Source: Hyphomicrobiales bacterium
Lineage (GTDB): Bacteria > Pseudomonadota > Alphaproteobacteria > Rhizobiales > Beijerinckiaceae
Reading direction: 5' to 3'
Assembly: GCA_025351165.1 (NCBI GenBank)
Contig: JANXWK010000005.1
Location: 87,468-151,467 of the forward strand
Length of the DNA stretch: 64,000 nucleotides
The notes under the pieces were generated by a model. It did not search any database and was not told where the DNA came from. It worked only from the letters and a program-made list of their open reading frames with translations. This document shows positions 18,276 to 27,290 of this stretch, in pieces; within the stretch, counting starts at the first letter, position 1; every line of letters starts with the position of its first letter. A program made the position numbers and the translations under genes.

Positions 18276-19694
18276 ATGGGTAAAGTAACTGGTTTTCTTG
18301 AAATTGACCGTCGTGATCGCCGCTATGCTCCAGCGTCTGATCGCATTCGTCATTACAAGGAATTTATGATTCCATTGAGCGAAGAGGCCGTTAAAGATCA
18401 AGCCGCACGCTGCATGGATTGTGGCATTCCTTTTTGTCATAATGGCTGCCCAGTCAACAATCAAATTCCTGACTGGAATGACCTGATTTACAATTCGGAC
18501 TGGGAGGAGGCCTCGCGCAATCTTCATTCAACAAATAACTTTCCAGAATTTACGGGTCGCATTTGCCCTGCGCCCTGCGAAGCTGCCTGCACATTGAATT
18601 TACAGGATACGCCTGTCACCATCAAATCAATTGAATGCGCTATTGTTGACAGAGCCTGGAAAGAGGGCTGGGTAAAACCTGAAATATCAACCCATAAAAC
18701 AGGCAAGAAAATAGCCATTATTGGGTCCGGCCCCGCTGGTTTGGCGTGTGCCCAGCAACTGGCGCGCGCTGGTCACGATGTGCACGTATTTGAAAAAAAT
18801 GCAAAGCCAGGTGGTTTGCTGCGCTATGGCATTCCTGATTTCAAAATGGAAAAAATCCACATAGACCGTCGCATGGCACAAATGCAGGCTGAGGGAGTAA
18901 CCTTCAAACCCAATACAAATATTGGGGTGGATATAAGTGGTGAAGAGTTATCAAATTCATTTGATGCGATCGTATTGGCGGGCGGGGCTGAAAAGCCGCG
19001 TGATTTGACAATAGCAGGACGTGATTTATCGGGTGTACATTTTGCGATGGATTTTTTACCACAGCAAAACCGCCGCAACAGCTATGAGCAGATCACAACG
19101 AACGAGCCTATACTGGCAGGCGGTAAGCATGTTGTTGTCATTGGTGGTGGTGACACGGGTTCAGACTGCATAGGCACATCTGTTCGTCAGGGCGCACTCT
19201 CTGTTACGCAGATTGAGATTATGGCACAGCCTCCAGAAAAGGAAGCCAAGCTTACAAGCTGGCCTAACTGGCCAATGAAAATGCGCACATCATCCTCTCA
19301 AGAAGAAGGTGCCGAGCGTGATTTTGCTGTGCTGACAGAGAAATTTGAAGGCGTGGATGGCACAGTTAAAAAGCTTGACTGTATTCGTGTTGATGAAAAA
19401 ATGCAGCCGATTGAGGGTAGTGAGTTTTCATTGCGTGCAGATTTAGTGCTGCTCGCAATGGGTTTTGTTGCTCCTGTTAGCGACGGCTTGCTGAACGGGC
19501 TTGGTGTGAATCTGGATGCACGGGGCAATGTGGCAGCCAATACAAAAGATTATCTGACCAGCAGGGCAAAAGTCTTTGCCGCAGGCGATATGCGCCGTGG
19601 GCAGTCATTGGTAGTCTGGGCTATTCGAGAAGGCCGACAGGCTGCACGTTCAGTTGATGAATATTTGATGGGAACAAGTGTACTGCCAAGGTAA
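18276..19694 (+). CDS. gltD: Glutamate synthase (NADPH) small subunit
   Basis: GOGAT beta subunit, which takes electrons from NADPH through FAD and iron-sulfur clusters to GltB. The N-terminal cysteine set ([20 protein letters not shown] and [12 protein letters not shown]) binds 4Fe-4S clusters; a FAD-binding [18 protein letters not shown] and an NADPH-binding [14 protein letters not shown] follow, and the C-terminal [16 protein letters not shown] closes the FAD site. The 472-residue length is typical. The ribosome-binding site lies inside the end of gltB, so the subunits are translationally coupled. Confidence 0.97.
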   Translation: MGKVTGFLEIDRRDRRYAPASDRIRHYKEFMIPLSEEAVKDQAARCMDCGIPFCHNGCPVNNQIPDWNDLIYNSDWEEASRNLHSTNNFPEFTGRICPAPCEAACTLNLQDTPVTIKSIECAIVDRAWKEGWVKPEISTHKTGKKIAIIGSGPAGLACAQQLARAGHDVHVFEKNAKPGGLLRYGIPDFKMEKIHIDRRMAQMQAEGVTFKPNTNIGVDISGEELSNSFDAIVLAGGAEKPRDLTIAGRDLSGVHFAMDFLPQQNRRNSYEQITTNEPILAGGKHVVVIGGGDTGSDCIGTSVRQGALSVTQIEIMAQPPEKEAKLTSWPNWPMKMRTSSSQEEGAERDFAVLTEKFEGVDGTVKKLDCIRVDEKMQPIEGSEFSLRADLVLLAMGFVAPVSDGLLNGLGVNLDARGNVAANTKDYLTSRAKVFAAGDMRRGQSLVVWAIREGRQAARSVDEYLMGTSVLPR

Positions 19695-19711
19695 TATGGA
19701 AAATCTTGGCA

Positions 19712-19759
19712 AACTGAAGTCTTGACCAATTAAAGTCTTGACCAACTGAAATCATGACC
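19712..19759 (+). repeat. Three tandem 16-bp repeats after gltD
   Basis: Three adjacent 16-base units, AACTGAAGTCTTGACC, AATTAAAGTCTTGACC and AACTGAAATCATGACC, start 17 bases after the gltD stop. They are non-coding, differ by a few bases, and do not form a terminator hairpin. Likely slippage products; a protein-binding role cannot be excluded. Confidence 0.8.
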
Positions 19760-19866
19760 GTGATTGATTTAAGACAAGGGATAAATCTTGCTTGAAAGCT
19801 TGTTTATTAAAGTTTTTCGTGTTGGCTGGGGTGCGCTTAATCAAATCGGTCAATAGGCTGTTTGTT

Positions 19867-20715
19867 TTACCTCATCCCACGACTACCGCGCCCAATACCT
19901 TCTTTGGCAATAGCATTGTTAGGATTAATTGAGAGCGCACGATTGTAACTTTCAGCCGCATCTTTTGCCATATTATTTCCATCTTGCGCGCGGCCCAACC
20001 ACGCCCAAGCATCAGCATACTGGTTGTTAATGTTCAGCACACGGTTGAAATCCTCAATAGCAGCGGCATTTTTATTAGCCGCAACAAGGCTTTGCCCGCG
20101 TGCCATGTAAGGTGCGTCCACTTGAGGATTGCGATCGATAGCAGAATCAAAATCAGAAATCGCCAATTGTGACTGCCCATTTTTTTGATAGACAAGTCCA
20201 CGCTCATGATAGGCTTCCGCCATATCTGGGCTAATTTGAATGGCACGTGAAATATCTGCTAATGCTGCATTTAAATCGTTTTGTTGGCGGTGTAATTTAC
20301 CACGACCCAGATACGCCGGCGCATAATTTGGCCCCACTTCAATGGCGCGGTTATAATCAGCAAGTGCCGCTTCATCACGCCGCTGTGCACGGTGAGCTGT
20401 AGCGCGGTTTGAATAGGCAGAAGCCAGATTAGGATTAAGCTGTGTCGCTTTGGTAAAATCTGCGATTGCATCCTGATAACGCTGAATGCCTGCATAAGCA
20501 CTGCCTCTCGTGTTATAATCATCTGCGCTGTTGGGATTGCGCTGAATAACCTCCGTTAAAGAGGAAATATTAGCTTGAGCTGCCACTAGCTGTGTGGCAT
20601 CAGGCCCTGATGCAGGCGTGGTATTACCAAGTCCACCAAGAGAATCGCATCCAGAAAGCGCACAAGTTGCAGCGACTATCAGGCTGAATTTTACTGTTGA
20701 GAACATGAATTTCAT
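19867..20715 (-). CDS. TPR-repeat outer-membrane lipoprotein (NlpI-like)
   Basis: A 282-residue lipoprotein: signal peptide with lipobox ALSGC (Cys23), a short linker, then about six TPR motifs (residues 52-275), each with the W/Y-G-Y-A-F-P spacing, for example AYSNRATAHRAQRRDEAALADY (shown only in part here: AYSNRATAHRAQ). TPR proteins of this type act as scaffolds in envelope processes; the partner is not evident. It is a single-gene unit convergent with gltD. Close relatives are widespread in Hyphomicrobiales as TPR hypothetical lipoproteins. Confidence 0.88.
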   Translation of the reverse strand: MKFMFSTVKFSLIVAATCALSGCDSLGGLGNTTPASGPDATQLVAAQANISSLTEVIQRNPNSADDYNTRGSAYAGIQRYQDAIADFTKATQLNPNLASAYSNRATAHRAQRRDEAALADYNRAIEVGPNYAPAYLGRGKLHRQQNDLNAALADISRAIQISPDMAEAYHERGLVYQKNGQSQLAISDFDSAIDRNPQVDAPYMARGQSLVAANKNAAAIEDFNRVLNINNQYADAWAWLGRAQDGNNMAKDAAESYNRALSINPNNAIAKEGIGRGSRGMR

Positions 20716-20853
20716 AAGACTCTTCCTAATGCCACAAGCCTGCTCATTGATACTTTTAAGCGGAACCCTGAATTATTGCTAATATTTAGTTATATTATCA
20801 ATACTAAAGCATTGATAATTTTTTAGCATTTAAATTACGTTAAAATACAAAAA

Positions 20854-20877
20854 CGCCCGCGTTCATTAACACGGGCG
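20854..20877 (-). terminator. Rho-independent terminator of rpsU
   Basis: CGCCCGCGTT pairs with AACACGGGCG across a CATT loop (10-base stem, one C-A mismatch). Read on the minus strand it is followed directly by TTTTTGTATTTT and lies 26 bases after the rpsU stop, a good intrinsic terminator. Confidence 0.85.
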
Positions 20878-20902
20878 ATAAATTTATTGATATACTAAAA
20901 AC

Positions 20903-21148
20903 TTAAGCTGCACGCGGAGGGCGTACTGGTTTTGGTGTTGGCGGCAGAAGGCCCTCTCTCTGCAAGCGCTTGCGGGCTAGCTTGCGGGCGCGACGCACGG
21001 CTTCTGCCTTTTCACGGGCTCTTTTTTCGGATGGTTTCTCGTAATGACCACGTAATTTCATCTCACGGAAAATGCCTTCACGCTGCATCTTCTTTTTCAA
21101 TGCGCGAAGCGCCTGATCTACGTTATTGTCGCGAACGAGTACCTGCAC
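20903..21148 (-). CDS. rpsU: 30S ribosomal protein S21
   Basis: Small basic ribosomal protein of the 30S platform, near the anti-Shine-Dalgarno end of 16S rRNA. The 81-residue product has the S21 core ([40 protein letters not shown]) and the long Arg/Lys/Pro C-terminal extension usual in alphaproteobacteria ([15 protein letters not shown]). It starts at GTG, 8 bases after AGGA, and is followed by its own terminator, so it is monocistronic. Confidence 0.97.
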   Translation of the reverse strand: MQVLVRDNNVDQALRALKKKMQREGIFREMKLRGHYEKPSEKRAREKAEAVRRARKLARKRLQREGLLPPTPKPVRPPRAA

Positions 21149-21287
21149 GTAGTATTCCTATTCGGTTGGGCCAAACAGCCATATTAAATCAAAGTACATC
21201 TTTGTACAATTCCAAGCTTGCTCATTATCAAAACTGAATGATCTTGTCTATTGCAATAGTTGATTTTTTCATCATTAAGACGAAAAT

Positions 21288-22358
21288 TCATTTCACAAAT
21301 GTCACATGGCCCATCTTACGGCCTTTCACTGCATGTTTCTTTCCATAAATATGCAGATAAGCATCCGGCATAGCCACCAGCTCTGGTAAACGATGCATAT
21401 CTTCGCCCAATAGATTATTCATTTCAATTATACCCCTAGCCCGGGTAGAGCCTAGCGGCAGCCCCATAACACACCGTAAGTGCTGTTCAAACTGTGATGT
21501 TTTGGCGCCTTCAATTGTCCAATGACCTGAATTGTGCACACGCGGCGCAATTTCGTTCATTACAAGCCGCTCATTTTTGCCCTCATTCACCACAAACATC
21601 TCAACAGCCATAACGCCTACGTAATCAAGGGCCTCAATGATTTTTAGTGCAGCGGCCTGAGCCTTGGTTGCAGTGTCTGAGGCAATGCATGCAGGTACAG
21701 TGGTGCGAAATAAAATGTGGTCTCGGTGATCATTCTCGCACACATCATAGGTTGTGGTTTCACCATCGCGATTTCTTGCCACAATCACAGAAATTTCACG
21801 CTGGAACTTAATAAACCCCTCAAGAATTGCAGGCTGTTCTCCAATGGAGGCAAATGCCGATGATGCCTCACTTTTTGAAAGGATTTTAGCTTGGCCCTTG
21901 CCATCATAGCCCATACGACGTGTTTTAAGGATGGACGGTGTACCTATTGTCTCAAGTGCTTTTTGAAGATCTGACACAGTACTTATTTGAGCAAAAGGAG
22001 CTGTTTCAAGCTCCAGACCCGCCATAAAGGTTTTTTCAACCATGCGATCCTGTGTTATTGCCAATGCTTTTGCACAGGGATACACATGCATACTGTGCAA
22101 ATGTTCGAGTGTTGCTGTTGGCACATTCTCAAATTCAAATGTCACAACATCAACTTTGCTAGCAAATAACTGGAGTGACTGTATGTCAGAATATTCCGCA
22201 ACTATATGACTGGCGCTAACATCAAAGGCTGGACTGTCCGTTTCAGGGCAAAAGATATGTGTCTTGATACCAAGGTTCGCAGCAGCCAAACTCAGCATGC
22301 GCGCCAGTTGTCCCCCACCTAAAATGCCAAGAGTTTGATTATAAAATACATTATTCAT
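21288..22358 (-). CDS. purK: 5-(carboxyamino)imidazole ribonucleotide synthase (PurK)
   Basis: ATP-grasp enzyme that makes N5-CAIR from AIR, bicarbonate and ATP in purine synthesis. Evidence: N-terminal [17 protein letters not shown], the ATP-grasp segment [17 protein letters not shown], and the C-terminal [19 protein letters not shown] start at ATG 22358, whose ATGAATAA overlaps the purE stop by 8 bases and puts the GGGQ motif at residue 13; the frame stays open upstream to 22430 inside purE. Operon with purE. Confidence 0.96.
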   Translation of the reverse strand: MNNVFYNQTLGILGGGQLARMLSLAAANLGIKTHIFCPETDSPAFDVSASHIVAEYSDIQSLQLFASKVDVVTFEFENVPTATLEHLHSMHVYPCAKALAITQDRMVEKTFMAGLELETAPFAQISTVSDLQKALETIGTPSILKTRRMGYDGKGQAKILSKSEASSAFASIGEQPAILEGFIKFQREISVIVARNRDGETTTYDVCENDHRDHILFRTTVPACIASDTATKAQAAALKIIEALDYVGVMAVEMFVVNEGKNERLVMNEIAPRVHNSGHWTIEGAKTSQFEQHLRCVMGLPLGSTRARGIIEMNNLLGEDMHRLPELVAMPDAYLHIYGKKHAVKGRKMGHVTFVK

Positions 22359-22860
22359 CTTTTGGAAACTCGGCAACAGATGAGGTTTGTTTTGCGCGCC
22401 AGCTTTCAAGGCGCTGGGCAAGAGGCTCATCGTTAAGCGAAAGAACGGCAGCAGTCAGCAGAGCCGCATTTATAGCACCAGCCTTGCCGATTGCCAGAGT
22501 GCCAACAGGAATACCACCTGGCATCTGTACGATGGACAAAAGACTGTCTTTACCAGAAAGCGCCTTTGACTCAACAGGTACGCCAAAAACGGGCAGGGGA
22601 GTGAGGGCCGCTGCCATACCAGGCAAATGTGCTGCGCCACCAGCACCTGCAATAATAATTTTAAAACCAGACGCTTTGGCAGTCGATGCAAACTCATAAA
22701 GGCGCTGAGGTGTGCGATGGGCAGAAATAATACGCGCCTCGTAGCCAATTTCCAGTGCATCCAGTGTATCAGCCGTATGTTTCATGGTTGACCAGTCTGA
22801 CTGGCTACCCATGATGATTGCAACAGGCGTGACGGAATGAATTTGGCTGATGACAATCAT
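22351..22860 (-). CDS. purE: N5-CAIR mutase (PurE, class I)
   Basis: Converts N5-CAIR to CAIR, the step after PurK. The 169-residue protein has the class I motifs [18 protein letters not shown], the [13 protein letters not shown] loop with the catalytic His, and [16 protein letters not shown] followed by PVFGVPV. The overlap with purK couples translation of the two enzymes, which fits their unstable shared intermediate. Confidence 0.97.
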   Translation of the reverse strand: MIVISQIHSVTPVAIIMGSQSDWSTMKHTADTLDALEIGYEARIISAHRTPQRLYEFASTAKASGFKIIIAGAGGAAHLPGMAAALTPLPVFGVPVESKALSGKDSLLSIVQMPGGIPVGTLAIGKAGAINAALLTAAVLSLNDEPLAQRLESWRAKQTSSVAEFPKDE

Positions 22861-23365
22861 GGGGCCCTACAGGCGAAAATTGTTAAAGTTATGAACAAGA
22901 GCCATTTTGTTAGCTTATTACAGGTTTAATTCAATCAAAAAATACATCACCGTACCTTCTTAATCAAAGTCATCTTTATTGTTTTGTTCACTGTCAGCCG
23001 TGCTGCGTTAAACTTTTCTATTGCCATCAATTTTTGTCTGGATCTGACTTTTATGTTCATCAGCCATATCAGTGTCAAAAGAAAAAATTGCATTGATTTA
23101 TGAGTTTCAAAGTCTTTCTGCCTGCTTCCTCACCTTGTTTTTTAGCAAAAGCCCTTGAATCATCTGTAAATTTTCAGTGTTTAGTCATGTCCATATTGCA
23201 GCGACACTTTATCTAGAACACAGTTCTTTTATAAACCACAACATCCAACTGTAAATCCTGCGTAAATTGAAAATTTGCCACATTGAATTAAACTGTTCAG
23301 CCACGTGACAAAAAAATGCGGCAATGAATGCCGCATTTTAATATTGGTTAGATGCAGAGCATAAG
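22861..23365. other. 505-bp region without a convincing gene
   Basis: AT-rich spacer between purE and the MFS gene. It contains the MFS terminator at its right end. On the minus strand around 23121-23167 a stop-free stretch reads like the fragment SRAFAKKQGEEAGRKTLK, and a separate 37-codon ORF lies near 22957-23067; neither has a good start or ribosome-binding site, so decayed gene remains are possible but unproven. The purE promoter must be here. Confidence 0.45.
23313..23339 (-). terminator. Rho-independent terminator of the MFS transporter gene
   Basis: AAAATGCGGCA and TGCCGCATTTT form an 11-base perfect stem around ATGAA. On the minus strand it is followed by a T run (TTTGTCACG after the stem's own Ts) and lies 26 bases after the MFS stop. 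The symmetrical A/T flanks mean it may also stop plus-strand transcripts. Confidence 0.85.
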
Positions 23366-24700
23366 TTACTTGCTGCTTGTCCCAGCCATTGCCTTGCGTA
23401 AGCTTGGTCCCATCATCAGAACCAGGATGCCTGATGCTAGCATAAAGCAACCCAATACAATGAGCGGAATTTCAAAGGTCTGGGTCATGTCTTTTATGTA
23501 GCCCACAAGGTAAGGCCCTAAAAATCCACCGAGATTTCCTACAGAGTTGATGAGTGCAATACCGCCAGCGGCAGCGCTTCCACCCAGAATAGCTGTAGGT
23601 AATGACCAGAATGTTGGCAAAGCTGCTAGAATACCACAGGCTGCAACACTTAGTGCAATCAATGAAATAACTGGGGTTGGTGCATAGGCTGCTCCAATAA
23701 GTCCAGCAAATCCAACTATCGCGGGTATCGCAACATGGTATATGCGCTCACCAGTTCTGTCTGAACTACGACCCCATGGGATCATGACGATGGCCGCAAA
23801 AACATAGGGAATTGCACCAACAAAACCGACCTGCAGATTTGTCAGACCAAACTTTTTGACGATTTGCGGTAGCCACAGACCAACACCGTAAAGACCAACA
23901 ATAAGTCCAAGATAGACGAGCGCTAGCAGGAGCACACGGGAATCTGTAAAGATTGCAGCAAAATGTGTTGGACCTTTGCTTGCGCGGGTCGCCGCATCTT
24001 TTTCCATGGCGTTTACAAGCCATGCACGCTCATCATTTTGCAACCATGTTGCATCTTTGGGTTTATCTGTCAGATAGTTCAAGGTTACAAAACCCAATAT
24101 GACAGCTGGCAAACCTTCTATAATGAACAGCCACTGCCAACCAGCTAGTCCGCCTATACCATTCATTTCAAGAAGAAGACTTGAAAGGGGTGCGCCAAAT
24201 ATCACACAGACCGGAATGCCGAACATGAAGCTGGCAACGATGCGAGCACGATGAACTGTGGGAAACCAGTATGTCAGGTAAAGAATGATTCCAGGAAAAA
24301 AGCCAGCTTCAGCCGCACCTAAAATAAAGCGCAGAATATAGAAGCTTGTTTCACCTTTGGTAAGGGCCATTGCGACAGATACAATGCCCCACGTTATCAT
24401 TATGCGTGCAATCCATTTTCTTGCCCCAAATTTTTCAAGAAAAATATTGCTTGGAACTTCAAACAGAAAATATCCAAAAAAGAAGATACCTGCACCAAGA
24501 CCAAAGGCTGTGTCTGATAGGGCAAGATCTTTTTTGAATGTAAGTGCAGCATAGCCTACGTTTACACGATCAAGATATGCGATGATATAAAGTAGAACCA
24601 GAAAAGGAACCAGTCTTTTAGTAACCTTGCTGATTGTTTGAGCCTCTAGGCCCTGTGCGACTTGGCTCTGACCATCAGAGCCTCCTATTACATTACTCAT
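23366..24700 (-). CDS. MFS transporter, anion:cation symporter (ACS) family
   Basis: A 444-residue, 12-helix permease of the ACS family (tartrate, phthalate, glucarate and hexuronate transporters). Diagnostic features: the first-helix motif AYLDRVNVGYAALTF, LFEVPSNIFLEKFGARKWIAR, the FFPGIILYLTYWFP segment, and the central loop before LVYLGLIVGLYGVGLWLP. Substrate is probably a small organic anion; the exact one is not determined. Its promoter carries the same 15-mer as the glycerate kinase promoter 17 kb away, so a hydroxy-acid such as tartrate or glycerate is my best inference. Own terminator; single-gene unit. Confidence 0.9.
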   Translation of the reverse strand: MSNVIGGSDGQSQVAQGLEAQTISKVTKRLVPFLVLLYIIAYLDRVNVGYAALTFKKDLALSDTAFGLGAGIFFFGYFLFEVPSNIFLEKFGARKWIARIMITWGIVSVAMALTKGETSFYILRFILGAAEAGFFPGIILYLTYWFPTVHRARIVASFMFGIPVCVIFGAPLSSLLLEMNGIGGLAGWQWLFIIEGLPAVILGFVTLNYLTDKPKDATWLQNDERAWLVNAMEKDAATRASKGPTHFAAIFTDSRVLLLALVYLGLIVGLYGVGLWLPQIVKKFGLTNLQVGFVGAIPYVFAAIVMIPWGRSSDRTGERIYHVAIPAIVGFAGLIGAAYAPTPVISLIALSVAACGILAALPTFWSLPTAILGGSAAAGGIALINSVGNLGGFLGPYLVGYIKDMTQTFEIPLIVLGCFMLASGILVLMMGPSLRKAMAGTSSK

Positions 24701-25041
24701 TTATGCCTCCCTTGGTAAAATGACTGTGAGAACGACTTGTAAAGTTAATTTTGCAAACTCACATATTTCGTTATGTGCAAATAAACTTACCATTGTCAAT
24801 TATGGTGAACAAAATTATAAACATAATGGAACATTATTGTATGAATAAAAAACTATTCGTTCTCTATTAACTATATCCAAGATTTTTATCTTCGCAAAAG
24901 CATAGAATTGTATGATTAGACACAATTAATGATTATTAATAATATCACTAATAATTAGGACTGGTTTTTCGTGCAGCATTCAGTATTGTCCACAAAAACC
25001 AGATATGTTAGCGCATTTCAAAGATTTTAGATCAGGATAAT
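24701..25041. other. Divergent promoter region, MFS gene and polysaccharide export gene
   Basis: About 341 very AT-rich bases with no gene. The left part carries the MFS promoter with the shared 15-mer. The right part, closer to the export lipoprotein gene, shows no recognisable hexamers strong enough to name; a mirrored ATTATTAATAATATCACTAATAATTA-like run (24931-24957) is only AT-rich simple sequence. Confidence 0.5.
24787..24801 (-). promoter_or_regulatory. Promoter/operator element of MFS gene, identical to glycerate kinase element
   Basis: Minus-strand AATTGACAATGGTAA, 86 bases before the MFS start, is identical to 7934-7948. TTGACA fits a -35 hexamer; ACATAA, 17 bases further on, is a possible -10. 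A TTTTGTT block lies upstream of the 15-mer in both promoters. I infer common control, most simply by the FadR-type regulator at 7085-7840. Confidence 0.6.
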
Positions 25042-26259
25042 ATGCAGGATATAAACAGTTTACGGCCTTTGGTGGAACACATAAAAGGCCCCGCAAAAAG
25101 CAAACCAGTGGCAAACAGCCTTGTCATCCTCATACTGATGGCGCTTGCCGGATGTTCAGCATTGCCAGCCTCTGGACCATCTGCATCTCAGATTTCCTCC
25201 CAGTCCAGTGTTGATCAGGTAACCCGTTACGAGCTGATAGAACTTGATTCAACCTCTTTATCACGTCTTAGCCGGTGGCCTCAGGAAAGTTTTCATGGTC
25301 GTTTTGGTGATTACAGAGCCTCTCCAACGCCGCGTATTGGTGTAGGTGATTCCATAAGTGTAACAATATGGGAGGCAGGTTCGGGCGGATTATTTACAGC
25401 GCCGGGCGGTGATCGTCTCTCCACAGGGTCAAAAAGTGTTGGCATTCCAGAGCAGGTAGTGGGTCCAGATGGACAGATCAGCATTCCCTATGCAGGCCGC
25501 ATAAAAGTTGCAGGCTACACAACACTTCAGGTGCAGAACATAATTGTTGCAAAGCTTGCAGGCAAAGCAATAGAACCGCAGGCTCTTGTTACCATTCCTC
25601 GCCCTTTAAGCACAACAGTTACAGTCACTGGCGAATCTTCCAGCGGTGGGCGTATTCCGCTTTCAGTCAAAGGTGATAAGGTTTTGGATGTTATATCATC
25701 TGCGGGCGGCGTAAAAAGCCCCGTGCATGAAACATTCGTGCGCCTGACAAGAGGTGCCAAAACAGCCGTTGTTGCGCTTCAGAAAATTATTTCCACACCC
25801 AGCGAAAACATAAATATGCGGGCAGGTGACATTCTGACCCTTGTGCGTGAGCCTCAGACATTCACAGCTTTTGGTGCAACAGGCCGCAATGCCCAGATTA
25901 ATTTTGATGCAGTTGGCATAACCTTGGAAGAAGCCTTGGCAAAATCTGGTGGACTGCTTGATTACCGTGCCGATGCCTCTGGTATTTTCATTTTCCGGTT
26001 TGAACCTGCTTCCCTTGTGCGCACGCTTCGCCCCGACAGCCAGCTAGCGCGTGGAAGCTCAGTTGTGCCTGTCATTTACAAATTGAACCTGCGAGAGGCA
26101 GAAAGTTTTTTCCTCGCAAAGCAGTTTTCTGTTCGCACGCATGATGTGGTTTATGTTTCAAACGCACCCACGAGTGAAGTTGAAAAATTCTTTGGGCTTG
26201 TAGGTACATTGTCTGGGCCAGGTTTAAATGCAATTGCTGTCAGGAATTCACTTAGATAA
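25042..26259 (+). CDS. Polysaccharide biosynthesis/export outer-membrane lipoprotein (Wza-like)
   Basis: Member of the OPX/Wza family that forms the exit channel for capsule or exopolysaccharide. Signal segment 22-37 ends in lipobox ALAGC (Cys38). Then come the poly_export domain (about 90-180: RIGVGDSISVTIWEAGSG, PDGQISIPYAGRIKVAGYT) and two SLBB-type domains (about 185-270 and 275-360). At 405 residues it is a typical length. It heads a three-gene plus-strand unit with asparaginase and a UDP-sugar epimerase; no co-polymerase or glycosyltransferases are next to it, so the rest of the pathway must be elsewhere. Confidence 0.92.
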   Translation: MQDINSLRPLVEHIKGPAKSKPVANSLVILILMALAGCSALPASGPSASQISSQSSVDQVTRYELIELDSTSLSRLSRWPQESFHGRFGDYRASPTPRIGVGDSISVTIWEAGSGGLFTAPGGDRLSTGSKSVGIPEQVVGPDGQISIPYAGRIKVAGYTTLQVQNIIVAKLAGKAIEPQALVTIPRPLSTTVTVTGESSSGGRIPLSVKGDKVLDVISSAGGVKSPVHETFVRLTRGAKTAVVALQKIISTPSENINMRAGDILTLVREPQTFTAFGATGRNAQINFDAVGITLEEALAKSGGLLDYRADASGIFIFRFEPASLVRTLRPDSQLARGSSVVPVIYKLNLREAESFFLAKQFSVRTHDVVYVSNAPTSEVEKFFGLVGTLSGPGLNAIAVRNSLR

Positions 26260-26282
26260 ACACATTACAAGGCTGGTTTGAG

Positions 26283-27290
26283 ATGGACAATCCGGTTCTT
26301 GTTGATCTTTGGCGCGGGCAACTGGTCGAGTCGTCCCATCATGGACGCGTTGCGGTTATTGATGCAGATGGCGCTGTGGTCTTTTCAGCAGGTAACATAG
26401 ACGCGCCCATATTTCCCCGCTCTGCGGTCAAGGCATTTCAGGCGCTTCCGCTTATTGAAACAGGGGCGGCAGACAAATACGGGCTCACTAACAGTGAAAT
26501 AGCTCTTGCCTGCGCATCTCACAGCGGAGATGAGATGCATGTTGCAGCTGCAAACTCAATGCTGACCAAGGCTGGATTGGATGCTGGTGCGCTGGAATGC
26601 GGTATACATTGGCCAATGGATGTCAAGGTTGCTGGCGAACTTGCAGCCAGTGGCAAAAAACCTGGCGCCCTTCACAATAACTGTTCTGGCAAACATGCAG
26701 GCTTTTTATGTACCTGCTGCGCACAAAATGACCACATCCTTGGTTATGTAGAAGCAGAACATAAAACTCAAAGGCATATTCGGGATGTTTTAAGCGACAT
26801 AACAGGTGTTAAGCATACAACAGACACTATGGGCATTGATGGCTGCTCCATTCCAACTTATGCCATCCCACTTAAAAGCTTGGCCTACGGCTTTGCCAGA
26901 TTTGTAACTGGACAGGGGCTTGGATTGGAGCGCGCAAAAGCTGCCAAACGGATAGTGTCGGCCATTGCCACTTCGCCAGAGATGATAGCGGGCAAGGGGC
27001 GGTTTGATACAGAAATAATGAAGATTTTTGGGCATGAAGTTATGCTGAAACTCGGCGCGGAAGGCGTCTACTGCGGTGCTATTCCCTCATTGGGGTTGGG
27101 TATAGCTCTTAAATGCGATGATGGTACAATCCGCGCGGCAGAAGTCATGATGGCGGCAGTTATTAAAAAATATTTGAACAGTAATAAAGTCCATAGGACT
27201 GAATTTACGGCCCTTGCCAGCCCAGTGCTTAAAAACTGGAATGGGATTGAAGTTGCACGTTTAGCTGCAACGGAGGCATTTGATAAATGA
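26283..27290 (+). CDS. L-asparaginase, class 3 (Rhizobium etli AnsA/ReAII type)
   Basis: Hydrolyses L-asparagine to aspartate and ammonia. It belongs to the structurally distinct rhizobial family, not the E. coli type: Ser47-X-X-Lys50 in FPRSAVKAFQALP, the SHSG motif at 79-82, NNCSGKHAGFL with the metal-site Cys, and GIDGCSIPTYA. These correspond to the Ser-Lys catalytic pairs and zinc site described for ReAII. The gene starts 23 bases after the export lipoprotein and overlaps the epimerase by 4 bases (ATGA), an unusual partner set. Confidence 0.92.
   Translation: MDNPVLVDLWRGQLVESSHHGRVAVIDADGAVVFSAGNIDAPIFPRSAVKAFQALPLIETGAADKYGLTNSEIALACASHSGDEMHVAAANSMLTKAGLDAGALECGIHWPMDVKVAGELAASGKKPGALHNNCSGKHAGFLCTCCAQNDHILGYVEAEHKTQRHIRDVLSDITGVKHTTDTMGIDGCSIPTYAIPLKSLAYGFARFVTGQGLGLERAKAAKRIVSAIATSPEMIAGKGRFDTEIMKIFGHEVMLKLGAEGVYCGAIPSLGLGIALKCDDGTIRAAEVMMAAVIKKYLNSNKVHRTEFTALASPVLKNWNGIEVARLAATEAFDK

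Noticed and set aside
23121..23167. Protein-like reading SRAFAKKQGEEAGRKTLK on the minus strand in the purE/MFS spacer
   Set aside because: Short, no start codon or ribosome-binding site, and stops on both sides; at most a gene remnant, not listed as a gene.
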